Assembly (NCBI RefSeq): GCF_004005375.1
Contig: NZ_RZUF01000023.1
Coordinates: 1 to 64,000, forward strand
Direction: 5' to 3'
Length of the DNA: 64,000 nucleotides
Source of the DNA: Rheinheimera sediminis
GTDB lineage: Bacteria > Pseudomonadota > Gammaproteobacteria > Enterobacterales > Alteromonadaceae
The notes under the pieces are model-generated. The model was not told the origin of the DNA, did no database searches, and saw only the letters and a list, made by a program, of their open reading frames with translations. Numbering within the stretch: position 1 is the first letter of the stretch; every line of letters starts with the position of its first letter. Positions 27,128-35,001 of this stretch are shown in pieces. The translations under genes were made by a program, and so were the position numbers.

Positions 27128-28201
27128 ATGAAGTCAACAAACCAGCCAGGAATAGCCCCGATGACACCGATGAAAGGAAAAGCGACCTCCTTTGATATCG
27201 CCTATCTCGCCGGCGTATCTCAATCTACTGTTTCCCGAGCATTGCGTGACAGCCCGGCTGTAAATCAGGAAACCAAAGATAAAATTTTTGCTATCGCTAA
27301 ACAACTAAATTACAAGGTAGATAAAAACGCCAGTAATTTACGCAAGCAAACCACTGGTACTCTGGCGCTCCTGCTATTCGAAGATCCGACCGTAGATGAG
27401 TCGCAAATTAACCCATTTTTCCTCGCTATGCTGGGCAGTATTACCAGAGCTTGCAGCCAGCGTGGTCATGATTTATTAGTCTCATTTCAACAACTCAGTA
27501 ATGACTGGCATGCCGACTATGAAGATAGCAAAAAAGCCGATGGTATTATTCTGCTGGGTTATGGCGACTACAAAGATTATGAAGAAAAGCTCAATACCCT
27601 GTTAGCCCAACAAACGCATTTTGTCTGCTGGGGAGCTGAAGTGCAGGGTCATCCTGAGTTCACTATCCGCAGTAATAACCTGCAAGGTGGCAAGCTGGCC
27701 GGACAGCATCTGCTGCAACAAGGCCGCAAACGTTTTGCTTTTATTGGCAATGCTTCCGATAACAGCCCTGAATTTCTCGCCCGTTATCAAGGTATGGTGC
27801 ATGCTTTGGCACAAGCCGGCATAGCTGAAAACACTGTGGCTCAACTGGATGCCATTTCAACAGAACAAGCCGGTTTTGATGCGATTAACCAGTTACATGC
27901 GCAAGGTAAAAGCTTTGATGCTTTGTTTTGTGCCAGCGACCTGATCGCTATAGGTGCTATCCGGGCTTTGCAGAAAAAAGGCTTAAAAGTACCAGAGGAT
28001 GTCGCAGTGGTAGGTTTTGATGATATACCAGTGGCCTCTTTTTCCTCTCCGGCTTTGACGACTATCCAGCAAAATACCTCGCTGGCTGGTGAGATGCTGG
28101 TGGTGAATTTATTAAAACTGATTAACCATCAGGCAGTAGAGCTGACTGAAATTCAGCCCAAAATCATTATCCGTCAATCCAGTGGCGCTGCAGAACGTTA
28201 A
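27128..28201 (+). CDS. LacI-family transcriptional regulator
   Basis: This 357-residue protein has a LacI-type HTH at about 20-45 (SFDIAYLAGVSQSTVSRALR) after a 15-residue extension, a hinge helix (KNASNLRK) and a periplasmic-binding-protein-like sensor domain ending SSGAAER. Recognition-helix positions read Q, S and R (VSQSTVSRAL). The neighbouring genes are a sugar transporter and, further on, amylolytic enzymes preceded by CG-centred palindromes. It is thus the best candidate in the window for the maltodextrin repressor, but this link is by position only. Ribosome site AAGGG precedes ATG 27128. Confidence 0.9.
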   Translation: MKSTNQPGIAPMTPMKGKATSFDIAYLAGVSQSTVSRALRDSPAVNQETKDKIFAIAKQLNYKVDKNASNLRKQTTGTLALLLFEDPTVDESQINPFFLAMLGSITRACSQRGHDLLVSFQQLSNDWHADYEDSKKADGIILLGYGDYKDYEEKLNTLLAQQTHFVCWGAEVQGHPEFTIRSNNLQGGKLAGQHLLQQGRKRFAFIGNASDNSPEFLARYQGMVHALAQAGIAENTVAQLDAISTEQAGFDAINQLHAQGKSFDALFCASDLIAIGAIRALQKKGLKVPEDVAVVGFDDIPVASFSSPALTTIQQNTSLAGEMLVVNLLKLINHQAVELTEIQPKIIIRQSSGAAER

Positions 28202-28221
28202 GCTGCAGCTCAGGTTTTCCT

Positions 28222-29151
28222 ATGACTTTTACTTCCAAAGGCCTTCATCCTCGCAATAAGCACCAGCAAGTCTATGATTTTGTTGCTTTAACCGCTGAGG
28301 TTCCGGCTTTAGCTGCTTTTGTGCGCGACAATGGCCATGGCACACTTTCAATTGACTTTGCCAACCCGCAAGCCGTGAAAACTCTGAATCAGGCCTTGTT
28401 AAAACACTTTTATGCGATACCACACTGGCAGTTACCCGAGCAGTTTTTATGCCCTGCAGTACCGGGACGGGTGGATTATCTGCATTATTTGGCCGATCTG
28501 TTAGCCCCGTTGAATAAAGGCAAAATTCCAACAGGTTCAAAGCTGCACCTGCTTGACATCGGCTGTGGTGCCAATCTGATTTACCCTTTGCTGGCTCAGG
28601 CTGAATATGGCTGGAAAGTCACAGCCTCGGAATTAGACCTGCAAGCACTGACTGCAGCTCAGTTATTAATTGAGCAAAACCAGTTACATCATAAAATTAC
28701 AGTGCGCCAGCAGCATAAAACTGAACAGATATTTCAGGGTATTATTCAGTCTGATGATTTGTTTGATTTAACCTTATGCAATCCGCCTTTTCACAGCTCT
28801 GCTGAGCAGGCTCAGGCGGGCAGTGCACGCAAAGCGAAAAACCTCGGGCAGAAAAATACCAGACTCAACTTTGCTGGCCGCAGCCATGAACTCTGGTGTG
28901 AGGGGGGAGAAGCCGCTTTTATTGGCCGTATGATCAAAGAAAGCCAAGATTATGGCCACCAAGTGTTATGGTTTAGCAGTCTGGTGTCTAAACAGGACAA
29001 TGTGCCGCTGTTGCAGCAACAGCTGACAAAACTGGGTGCACAACAGCAAGTCATTGAAATGCAGCAAGGCAATAAACAAAGCCGAATACTGGCCTGGTCT
29101 TTTATGAAGCCAGCACAACGTCAGTTATGGGCTGATTATCGCTTTCGTTAA
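28222..29151 (+). CDS. rlmF: 23S rRNA (adenine-1618-N6)-methyltransferase
   Basis: RlmF methylates A1618 of 23S rRNA. The protein has 309 residues, normal size, starting MTFTSKGLHPRNKHQQVYDF. The SAM-binding motif LDIGCGANLIYPLL and the amino-methyltransferase motif LCNPPFHSS are present, followed by ARKAKNLG, typical of RlmF. It lies 20 bases after the lacI-type gene and may be transcribed from it. Confidence 0.95.
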   Translation: MTFTSKGLHPRNKHQQVYDFVALTAEVPALAAFVRDNGHGTLSIDFANPQAVKTLNQALLKHFYAIPHWQLPEQFLCPAVPGRVDYLHYLADLLAPLNKGKIPTGSKLHLLDIGCGANLIYPLLAQAEYGWKVTASELDLQALTAAQLLIEQNQLHHKITVRQQHKTEQIFQGIIQSDDLFDLTLCNPPFHSSAEQAQAGSARKAKNLGQKNTRLNFAGRSHELWCEGGEAAFIGRMIKESQDYGHQVLWFSSLVSKQDNVPLLQQQLTKLGAQQQVIEMQQGNKQSRILAWSFMKPAQRQLWADYRFR

Positions 29152-29166
29152 AGCACAGTAGAACAA

Positions 29167-29201
29167 GGTCCTGATCCGGCACAACGCCGCGGATCAGGAC
29201 C
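29167..29201. terminator. Hairpin between the convergent rlmF and MFS genes
   Basis: GGTCCTGATCCG (29167-29178) and CGGATCAGGACC (29190-29201) form a perfect 12-bp stem with an 11-base loop. T-runs are weak on both strands, but its place between two stop codons suggests a bidirectional terminator. Confidence 0.6.
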
Positions 29202-29217
29202 AGGCTTGCTTTGTGTG

Positions 29218-30678
29218 TCACTGCTGTACTGCGGTCGTCTCTTGTTCTTTGACTAACCACACAGACAAAGCCCCCAATATCATGGCCGCACCTGCCAGCA
29301 TCACAATATACAGAGCTTCATTTTTAAACACAGAGCCAAGGATCCAGCCCGCCAGTAAACCTGAGACAATCTGCGGCGCTGCTATAGTGAAATTGAAAAT
29401 GCCCATGTAAACACCGGTTTTATTGGCTGGTAACGCGCCTGCCAGAATGGCATAAGGCATCGCCAGTATGGCGGCCCAAGCAATACCTATGCCTACCATA
29501 GGGATCATTAATGACAAAGCGCCTTGTGGAATGGTGACTTCAGTGATTAACAAATCGACCTGAGTCAGGGTAGGATCGTTAAAGAGTACAAAACTCAGAT
29601 AACCCACACCACCACAAGCTAAAGCAAAGGAATACACCAGTTTACGGCCAAATACATTGGCCAGCTTTGCCATCACCATGGCAAAAAACACGGCAAACAG
29701 AGAATAGCCCGCATACAGAATACCAACCCAATCGCCTGCAGCACCTTTGGCAGCAGCTATATCGGCAGGTACACCACCCATTTGTTGAATATAAACCGGA
29801 TCAAACCAGTGCACTGCAACACCCCAGTTGTTCTGAGCTACAGCGGCTGGAAAATAAGTCCACATGATAAATAAAGCAAACCAGGAGAAAAACTGTACCA
29901 GAGCCAGCTGTTTCATAATGCCTGGCATAGAAACCATGGTTGACCAGAATGATTTCATCTTCTCTGCAAGGCTGGTTTTTTCGTGCTGTTGCTGCAGTTT
30001 TTCAACCTGCAGTCCTTTGTACTGACAATATTGTTCAGGGCTATATTCACGGGTTCTGAATGCAGTCCACAATACGCTGCCCAGTAATACAGTAGCACCA
30101 ATGTAAAAGGACCAAATCACTGAATCAGCCACCTGACCCGTTTGTGAGGCGTTATCCAGACCAATCACGTTGGTCAGCACGAAAGGCAAAATAGAACCAA
30201 AAACAGCACCAATGTTAATAAGCAAGGTCTGGACTGAGAACCCCAGATTGCGCTGTTCGGCCGGAACCATATCCGAAACCAAAGAGCGAAACGGCTGAAA
30301 GGTAACATTAAAAGCAGCATCTTTAATTGCAAAAATAACCAGACCAAACAACATAGGCGGAATAAGGGCAACCACCATGGAGGAATTAGGCAGCAACACC
30401 ATAGCGCCAGCGGCAACCAGGGCACCCCCCAGCATAAAAGGAATACGACGTCCGAATCTGTTCCAGGTACGGTCAGAGGCAGCACCTACTATGGGCTGCA
30501 CCAACAATCCCATAATGGGAGCAGCCAACCAGAACAATGACAATGACGATAAATCAGCGCCAAGATCGGAAAGGATGCGACTGACATTGCCATTTTGCAA
30601 AGCAAAACCAATTTGCACCCCAAGAAAACCAAAACTGAGGTTCCATATCTGCCAGAACGATAACTGCGGTTGTTTCAT
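29218..30678 (-). CDS. SLC45/GPH-type MFS sugar transporter, probably maltose or maltodextrin
   Basis: This 486-residue, 12-helix transporter starts at ATG 30678 (MKQPQLSFWQIWNLSFGFLG). AGGA lies 6 bases upstream; a longer frame from 30744 would begin inside a palindromic operator region. The QIWNLSFGFLGVQIGFALQN opening and GAASDRTWNRFGRRIPF loop are characteristic of the SLC45-like group, which includes proton/sugar symporters for sucrose and maltose. Two palindromes in its upstream region and the glycoside hydrolase genes nearby support uptake of maltose or short maltodextrins. The encoded protein would act in the inner membrane. Confidence 0.85.
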   Translation of the reverse strand: MKQPQLSFWQIWNLSFGFLGVQIGFALQNGNVSRILSDLGADLSSLSLFWLAAPIMGLLVQPIVGAASDRTWNRFGRRIPFMLGGALVAAGAMVLLPNSSMVVALIPPMLFGLVIFAIKDAAFNVTFQPFRSLVSDMVPAEQRNLGFSVQTLLINIGAVFGSILPFVLTNVIGLDNASQTGQVADSVIWSFYIGATVLLGSVLWTAFRTREYSPEQYCQYKGLQVEKLQQQHEKTSLAEKMKSFWSTMVSMPGIMKQLALVQFFSWFALFIMWTYFPAAVAQNNWGVAVHWFDPVYIQQMGGVPADIAAAKGAAGDWVGILYAGYSLFAVFFAMVMAKLANVFGRKLVYSFALACGGVGYLSFVLFNDPTLTQVDLLITEVTIPQGALSLMIPMVGIGIAWAAILAMPYAILAGALPANKTGVYMGIFNFTIAAPQIVSGLLAGWILGSVFKNEALYIVMLAGAAMILGALSVWLVKEQETTAVQQ

Positions 30679-30706
30679 CTGTTGTCCTATTATTTTTATG
30701 TGAATG

Positions 30707-30726
30707 TCAGGTGAGCGCTCACCTGA
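30707..30726. promoter_or_regulatory. Perfect 20-bp palindrome with lac-type core GTGAGCGCTCAC
   Basis: It is centred at 30716/30717, about 29 bases before the transporter ATG. The 12-base core GTGAGCGCTCAC equals the centre of the idealised symmetric lac operator, and the outer arms (TCAG/CTGA) continue the symmetry. A LacI-family repressor binding in the 5' leader would block expression. It differs from the TGAATACGTATTCA palindromes, so a second regulator is possible. Confidence 0.65.
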
Positions 30727-30848
30727 AACCGGCTCCTCTGTCATCTAATCCGGCCTTCAGTTCACCTGCAATGGACAACGCTGACGACGCCTGTTAGAGC
30801 GTTGGAGAAGAGATCGATTAGAACAGCCTTTACCCGAGCCAGCAACCA

Positions 30849-30866
30849 GCTGAATACGTATTCAGC
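30849..30866. promoter_or_regulatory. Palindromic operator, TGAATACGTATTCA type (site 1)
   Basis: GCTGAATACGTATTCAGC is a perfect 18-bp palindrome 171-188 bases upstream of the transporter start. The same core recurs in front of the other starch-utilisation genes in this window. Confidence 0.7.
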
Positions 30867-30985
30867 CGCTGAACAGAGTATCAATGATGGCCTGTATCAG
30901 TATGGCTCAGCCTGAATCTGATGCCGATTTTTTCCAGCTCACCATAGCTGATAGAGAATAACGGCTTAACGCTTTTCCCAGCTAT

Positions 30986-31010
30986 AAAAAGGGACGTCAA
31001 AAGACGTCCC
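30986..31010 (-). terminator. Intrinsic terminator of the M13 peptidase gene
   Basis: GGGACGTC (30991-30998), loop of four, GACGTCCC (31003-31010). On the minus strand the stem is followed by five T (30990-30986). Confidence 0.85.
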
Positions 31011-31027
31011 TGCAAAGCTTTCACTGC

Positions 31028-33097
31028 TTACCAGATTTTGACCCGTACCGCATCATCACGGTACATACCATCACCAGGCTTCACATCATAAGTCTGATAA
31101 AACTCTGGCATATTCGATAACACACCCAGTACACGGTACATACCCGGCGAATGTGGTCCTGTGATCACTTGCTGACGTAAAGAGGCATCACGGAACTTGA
31201 TTCGCCACACCTGAGACCAGCCCATAAAGAAACGCTGATCACCACTGAAACCATCAATCACAGGCGCAGGTTTGCCCTGTAACGAGGTTTGATAGGCTTT
31301 AAAGGCAACAGTTAAACCACCTAAATCGGCAATGTTTTCACCTAAACCTAAAGCACCCTGCAGTTTTAAATCATCTATAGGATTAAAGGCACTGTATTGG
31401 TCTATCATCAGCTGAGCACGTTTCTGGAACTGCTCTGCATCTGTAGGTTTCCACCAGTCGGTTAAGTTACCATGGCCATCTGAACGACGACCCTGATCAT
31501 CAAAACCGTGGGTAATTTCATGCCCTATCACGCCACCAATGGCACCGTAGTTCACCGCGTCATCCGCGTTCACATTAAAAAATGGCGGTTGCAAAATGGC
31601 AGCCGGGAACACGATTTCATTCATGGTTGAGCTGTAATAGGCATTAACAGTTTGAGGTGTCATACCCCATTCAGTACGATCGACTGGCTGGCCTAATTTA
31701 GCCACCATACGGTCGAATTCACACTGGCTGCTGCGCTGCATATTGCCCACTAAGTCGCCGGCTTTCACTTCTAAACAGCTATAGTCACGCCATACATCAG
31801 GGTAGCCAATTTTGGCATTAAACTTGGCTAGTTTTTCCTGAGCCGCTTTTTTGGTTTCAGGGCTCATCCACTCCAGACCATCGATAGCCTCTTTAAAAGC
31901 GACTTTCATATTTTTGATCATCTGATCCATGCGCTCTTTCGCTTCAGGCTTAAAATGACGCTCGACATAAATCTTGCCCAGCATAAAACCTAAAGACCCC
32001 TCCAGAGCAGCCACAGCACGTTTTTCACGTTCACGCTGAGCCTCTAAGCCTGACAAAGTTTTGCCATAAAACTCAAAACTAGCCTGGTCAAAGCTGCTGG
32101 CCAATAACTCACTGTTAGCACGTACCAGGTGGAATTTTAAATAACTTTGCCAGTCGGCAACCGAAATTTCGTTTTGTAACTGAGCAAAAGCAGTCAGATA
32201 AGTAGGTTGACGTACGACTAACTCTTTGACATCAGAGAGTTTCGCGGCACCTAAAAGAGCGGCCCAGTCAAAACCTGGAGCTGTTTCAGCAAGCTGGGCC
32301 AGAGTTAATTTGTTATAAGTGGCGTTGCGATCCCGGTTTTGTACCCTACTCCACTGAGCTTCAGCCAATTTAGTTTCTATCGCATAAACAGTGGCAGCAA
32401 CTTTGGCCGGATCGTCCCAACCCGCCAATTCCGCGACTTTGCTGATATAAGCCTGATACTTCTGCTGAATTTCTTTCGATTTTTCATCTGTATTCAGATA
32501 ATAATCACGATCAGGCATGCCTAAACCTGATTGGTTCGCCAGGGTAATATATTGATCCGATGCTTTTTGATCCTGACCGACAAATAGCACTACAGGAGTA
32601 CCGGTACGAGCGGCCTGGAATTCGCCCCATAACTTAGCCAAATCGGCATGAGAGGTCAGCGCTTCTACTTTAGCAAAATCAGCTTTTAACGGCGCTAAAC
32701 CTAAAGAGTCCAGGGCCGCCGTATCCATGTAAGAGCGGTAGAAATCGGAAATTTTCTGAATATCAGTACCAGCTTCTGCCGTTTGGCCCGCCAATTCCTG
32801 CACTATTTCCAGCACTTGCTTATCTGCGTTTTCACGTAATTCGTCAAAACTACCCCAGCGGCCTTTGTCGGCTGGAATTTCAGTTTTCGCCAGCCAGTTG
32901 CCGTTTACGTAACGAAAAAAGTCCTGCGCAGGCTTTACGCTCGTATCCATATTGGACAGCTCAATGCCTGAAGTTAAAGTTTTCACTTCAGCCACAGCAG
33001 CTGCAGGTGTTTCAGTAGATTGAGTTGGGGTTTGGGCTTTGTCGCAGCCTGCCAGTGCTACAAGCACAGCCAGAGCCAGAGTCGATTTTTTTAACAT
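31028..33097 (-). CDS. pepO: M13-family zinc metallopeptidase lipoprotein (PepO/neprilysin-like)
   Basis: This 689-residue protein has a lipoprotein signal (MLKKSTLALAVLVALAGC, lipobox LAGC). The long N-terminal M13 domain precedes the catalytic domain, which has HEITH at 526-530 (zinc ligands and catalytic Glu) and ENIAD at 587-591 (third ligand). A NAYYSST segment involved in substrate binding lies upstream. It degrades oligopeptides at the cell surface or in the periplasm. It is monocistronic with its own terminator and sits inside the sugar locus without an obvious functional tie. Confidence 0.92.
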   Translation of the reverse strand: MLKKSTLALAVLVALAGCDKAQTPTQSTETPAAAVAEVKTLTSGIELSNMDTSVKPAQDFFRYVNGNWLAKTEIPADKGRWGSFDELRENADKQVLEIVQELAGQTAEAGTDIQKISDFYRSYMDTAALDSLGLAPLKADFAKVEALTSHADLAKLWGEFQAARTGTPVVLFVGQDQKASDQYITLANQSGLGMPDRDYYLNTDEKSKEIQQKYQAYISKVAELAGWDDPAKVAATVYAIETKLAEAQWSRVQNRDRNATYNKLTLAQLAETAPGFDWAALLGAAKLSDVKELVVRQPTYLTAFAQLQNEISVADWQSYLKFHLVRANSELLASSFDQASFEFYGKTLSGLEAQREREKRAVAALEGSLGFMLGKIYVERHFKPEAKERMDQMIKNMKVAFKEAIDGLEWMSPETKKAAQEKLAKFNAKIGYPDVWRDYSCLEVKAGDLVGNMQRSSQCEFDRMVAKLGQPVDRTEWGMTPQTVNAYYSSTMNEIVFPAAILQPPFFNVNADDAVNYGAIGGVIGHEITHGFDDQGRRSDGHGNLTDWWKPTDAEQFQKRAQLMIDQYSAFNPIDDLKLQGALGLGENIADLGGLTVAFKAYQTSLQGKPAPVIDGFSGDQRFFMGWSQVWRIKFRDASLRQQVITGPHSPGMYRVLGVLSNMPEFYQTYDVKPGDGMYRDDAVRVKIW

Positions 33098-33259
33098 GGG
33101 TTTTCCTGAAATTGATTTTAGTTATCAGTTTTTACGCAGAACCAGTGTAGAGAAAAGGAGGGTATTGTCCAGTTTTTAGATTTTGACTGCGACTAGTGGC
33201 AAACCAAACCCGACCAATGTCTACTCTGCAGTGAAGGATTCGCCAAAGCTTGTTGCAAT

Positions 33260-33601
33260 TCAACTTTCTAAGCCTTCTGCGATCTGAGTGGTGAGCTTTA
33301 TTAACCAAGGCCTGTCTTGCTCAACTGCTGGTAAATCCAGTTCGCTCAACACGGCCTGAGCTAATTGTTGCAGATTTTCCTGCAGCATCCTTGGTATGGG
33401 ATTGTCTACATCATTGACCAAACCTGAAACCGTCAGCCACAGCACTCTAAGATCGGCCAAGGCTTTGCTTTGTTGCAATTCAGAGCCTTGTTCAGCCAAT
33501 TCAAGTTGATACAAGACGCGTCGAAACACCTGAGCTTCAAGAACCTTGGTGTTTGACGCCAGTAAACGGGTATCGCGATAAAGATCCACCGGGCTTCGCA
33601 T
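33260..33601 (-). CDS. flaF: FlaF-like flagellin-associated protein
   Basis: This 113-residue protein matches the FlaF pattern. An early LEAQVFRRVLYQLELA helix is followed by ALADLRVLWLTVSGLVND, then NPIPRMLQENLQQLAQAV and a final LIKLTTQIAEGL. FlaF is a flagellin-specific chaperone or secretion factor best known in alphaproteobacteria. It follows the flagellin-like gene by 9 bases on the same strand, which strongly supports the assignment. No other flagellar gene is present in the window. Confidence 0.7.
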   Translation of the reverse strand: MRSPVDLYRDTRLLASNTKVLEAQVFRRVLYQLELAEQGSELQQSKALADLRVLWLTVSGLVNDVDNPIPRMLQENLQQLAQAVLSELDLPAVEQDRPWLIKLTTQIAEGLES

Positions 33602-33610
33602 CAGAGTGGC

Positions 33611-34465
33611 TTAGCTAAATAAACTGAGTAAGGAACGTGCGCCCTGATCTTTGCTACCAATGCCTATGGTTTGCTGTTTTAACTGCTGGCGGGTTTCTTC
33701 GGCCTGTTTTAGCAAGGCTGCACGACTTTCTTCATCCGGTGCAGCACGAGCTGTATTACGACCGCCAGTGCGCTCAGACTCCAGACTACTGGTTGCTTTG
33801 CTAACAGCTGTAGCAATTTCTAACTGAGCCTTTAATTTTTTATCATCTTTTGCCAAACGTTCCGCACTATCAGTCACTGCAGTTTCGGCAGTGGTTAAAA
33901 GGCTGGCTTTACCTTCTTTACCTTTTAGTAAATCGCGGGCTTCTGCTGCTGAGCCTATGTTTTCCGGCAAGCCCAAACTTTTAGTCAAAGCGCTGCTGCG
34001 CAATTCAGACTGGCTGCCATAACTATTGGTCGTCACTTTACTGCTGTCTTTATCCGTCAATAAATTAATGCTTTTGCCACCACCAGCGCCTTTGTAACTG
34101 GCACTTTCCAACGTTTTTTCGATACCGGTACGAAGTTCAGTATATTGCTTTTGTAGCTTCTCACGTTGCGGAGCTGTTAAAGAATCATCAGCCAATTGAG
34201 TGGCCACTTCCCTCACTTTTGTCAGTGAATCTTTAATCTCTGTAGTCGCAGCCTGAGCAGTTTCGACTGCGCCTTTACCTTTGGCTAAACTTTGCTGCAC
34301 CGCTGAGTAATCTTTTGCTGAGTTGCGACCAGGACTCACTTCCAATTCAGCCTTTTTGCTGACTGAAGTTTTAGTATCTGGGCTGGCCTGACTGGAAACG
34401 GCGTTGGCCGCTGGATTTGCGACCTGGGTTGAGGGCATAAAGCCGGGGCTGATAGTATTGATCAT
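33611..34465 (-). CDS. Flagellin-like protein, orphan
   Basis: This 284-residue protein starts at ATG 34465 (MINTISPGFMP), with GGAG 6 bases upstream. It resembles flagellin in layout. The N-terminal D1-like helix reads SLAKGKGAVETAQAATTEI and continues into DSLTKVREVATQLADDSL. A QREKLQKQYTELRTGIEKTL helix is followed by ASYKG...INLL, the usual end of the D1 segment. The C-terminal LKQQTIGIGSKDQGARSLL matches the flagellin D0 tail. The centre is unusually rich in K, S and E. The pairing with FlaF suggests it is exported through the flagellar or a related type III pathway. It could be a minor flagellin or a non-flagellar filament protein. Homology is remote, so confidence is moderate. Confidence 0.6.
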   Translation of the reverse strand: MINTISPGFMPSTQVANPAANAVSSQASPDTKTSVSKKAELEVSPGRNSAKDYSAVQQSLAKGKGAVETAQAATTEIKDSLTKVREVATQLADDSLTAPQREKLQKQYTELRTGIEKTLESASYKGAGGGKSINLLTDKDSSKVTTNSYGSQSELRSSALTKSLGLPENIGSAAEARDLLKGKEGKASLLTTAETAVTDSAERLAKDDKKLKAQLEIATAVSKATSSLESERTGGRNTARAAPDEESRAALLKQAEETRQQLKQQTIGIGSKDQGARSLLSLFS

Positions 34466-34620
34466 AACAAACTCCATCTGGACTGGCGGCCAGAAATTAA
34501 ACTCCTTAGTAGTTTAACTCTGCCAAGCCGTTTCGCCAGTTAAATATGGCTATTTTCTCACCACAGATCCACTGCAGCTTCTCTTCCGTTCAATGAGTGG
34601 TTTTGATGATTAGGCACCTT

Positions 34621-35001
34621 ATGCAGCTAGCACTGATTTACGACGGAGACTGCCCCTTATGCCGTCACTATGTGGCGGCACAGCGGCTGCAAAAACAATT
34701 CGGCGAACTGACGCTGCTCAATGCCAGAGATTTGCCTGAACAAGCCCCCTTGTTACTGGCCGAATTGCATGCTCTGGGTTTGGTTATAAATCAAAGCATG
34801 CTGTTAAGGGTTGACGGTCGTTGGTTAAAAGGAGCTGAAGTATTGCAATTACTGGCTTCACTGAATGAAGCCAGTTGGCGCAACCGGCTTTGGTTGTATT
34901 GGTTTCAATCTGCAGACCGGGCCCGCTTTAGTTATCCCTTGCTGCGGGCCGGACGCAATCTGTTGTTAAAGCTGTTAAAAATACCGCCTTTGCCTTACTG
35001 A
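34621..35001 (+). CDS. DCC-family (DUF393) thiol-disulfide oxidoreductase-like protein
   Basis: This 126-residue protein begins MQLALIYDGDCPLCRHYV, the YDGxCPxC signature of the DCC family (cysteines 11 and 14), a thioredoxin-like group. ATG 34621 is preferred because TTAGG lies just upstream and the motif then sits near residue 8; GTG 34597 or ATG 34606 would add 5-8 residues. It ends convergently with, and overlaps by 7 bases, the GH13 gene. The physiological role of the family is not known. Confidence 0.8.
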   Translation: MQLALIYDGDCPLCRHYVAAQRLQKQFGELTLLNARDLPEQAPLLLAELHALGLVINQSMLLRVDGRWLKGAEVLQLLASLNEASWRNRLWLYWFQSADRARFSYPLLRAGRNLLLKLLKIPPLPY

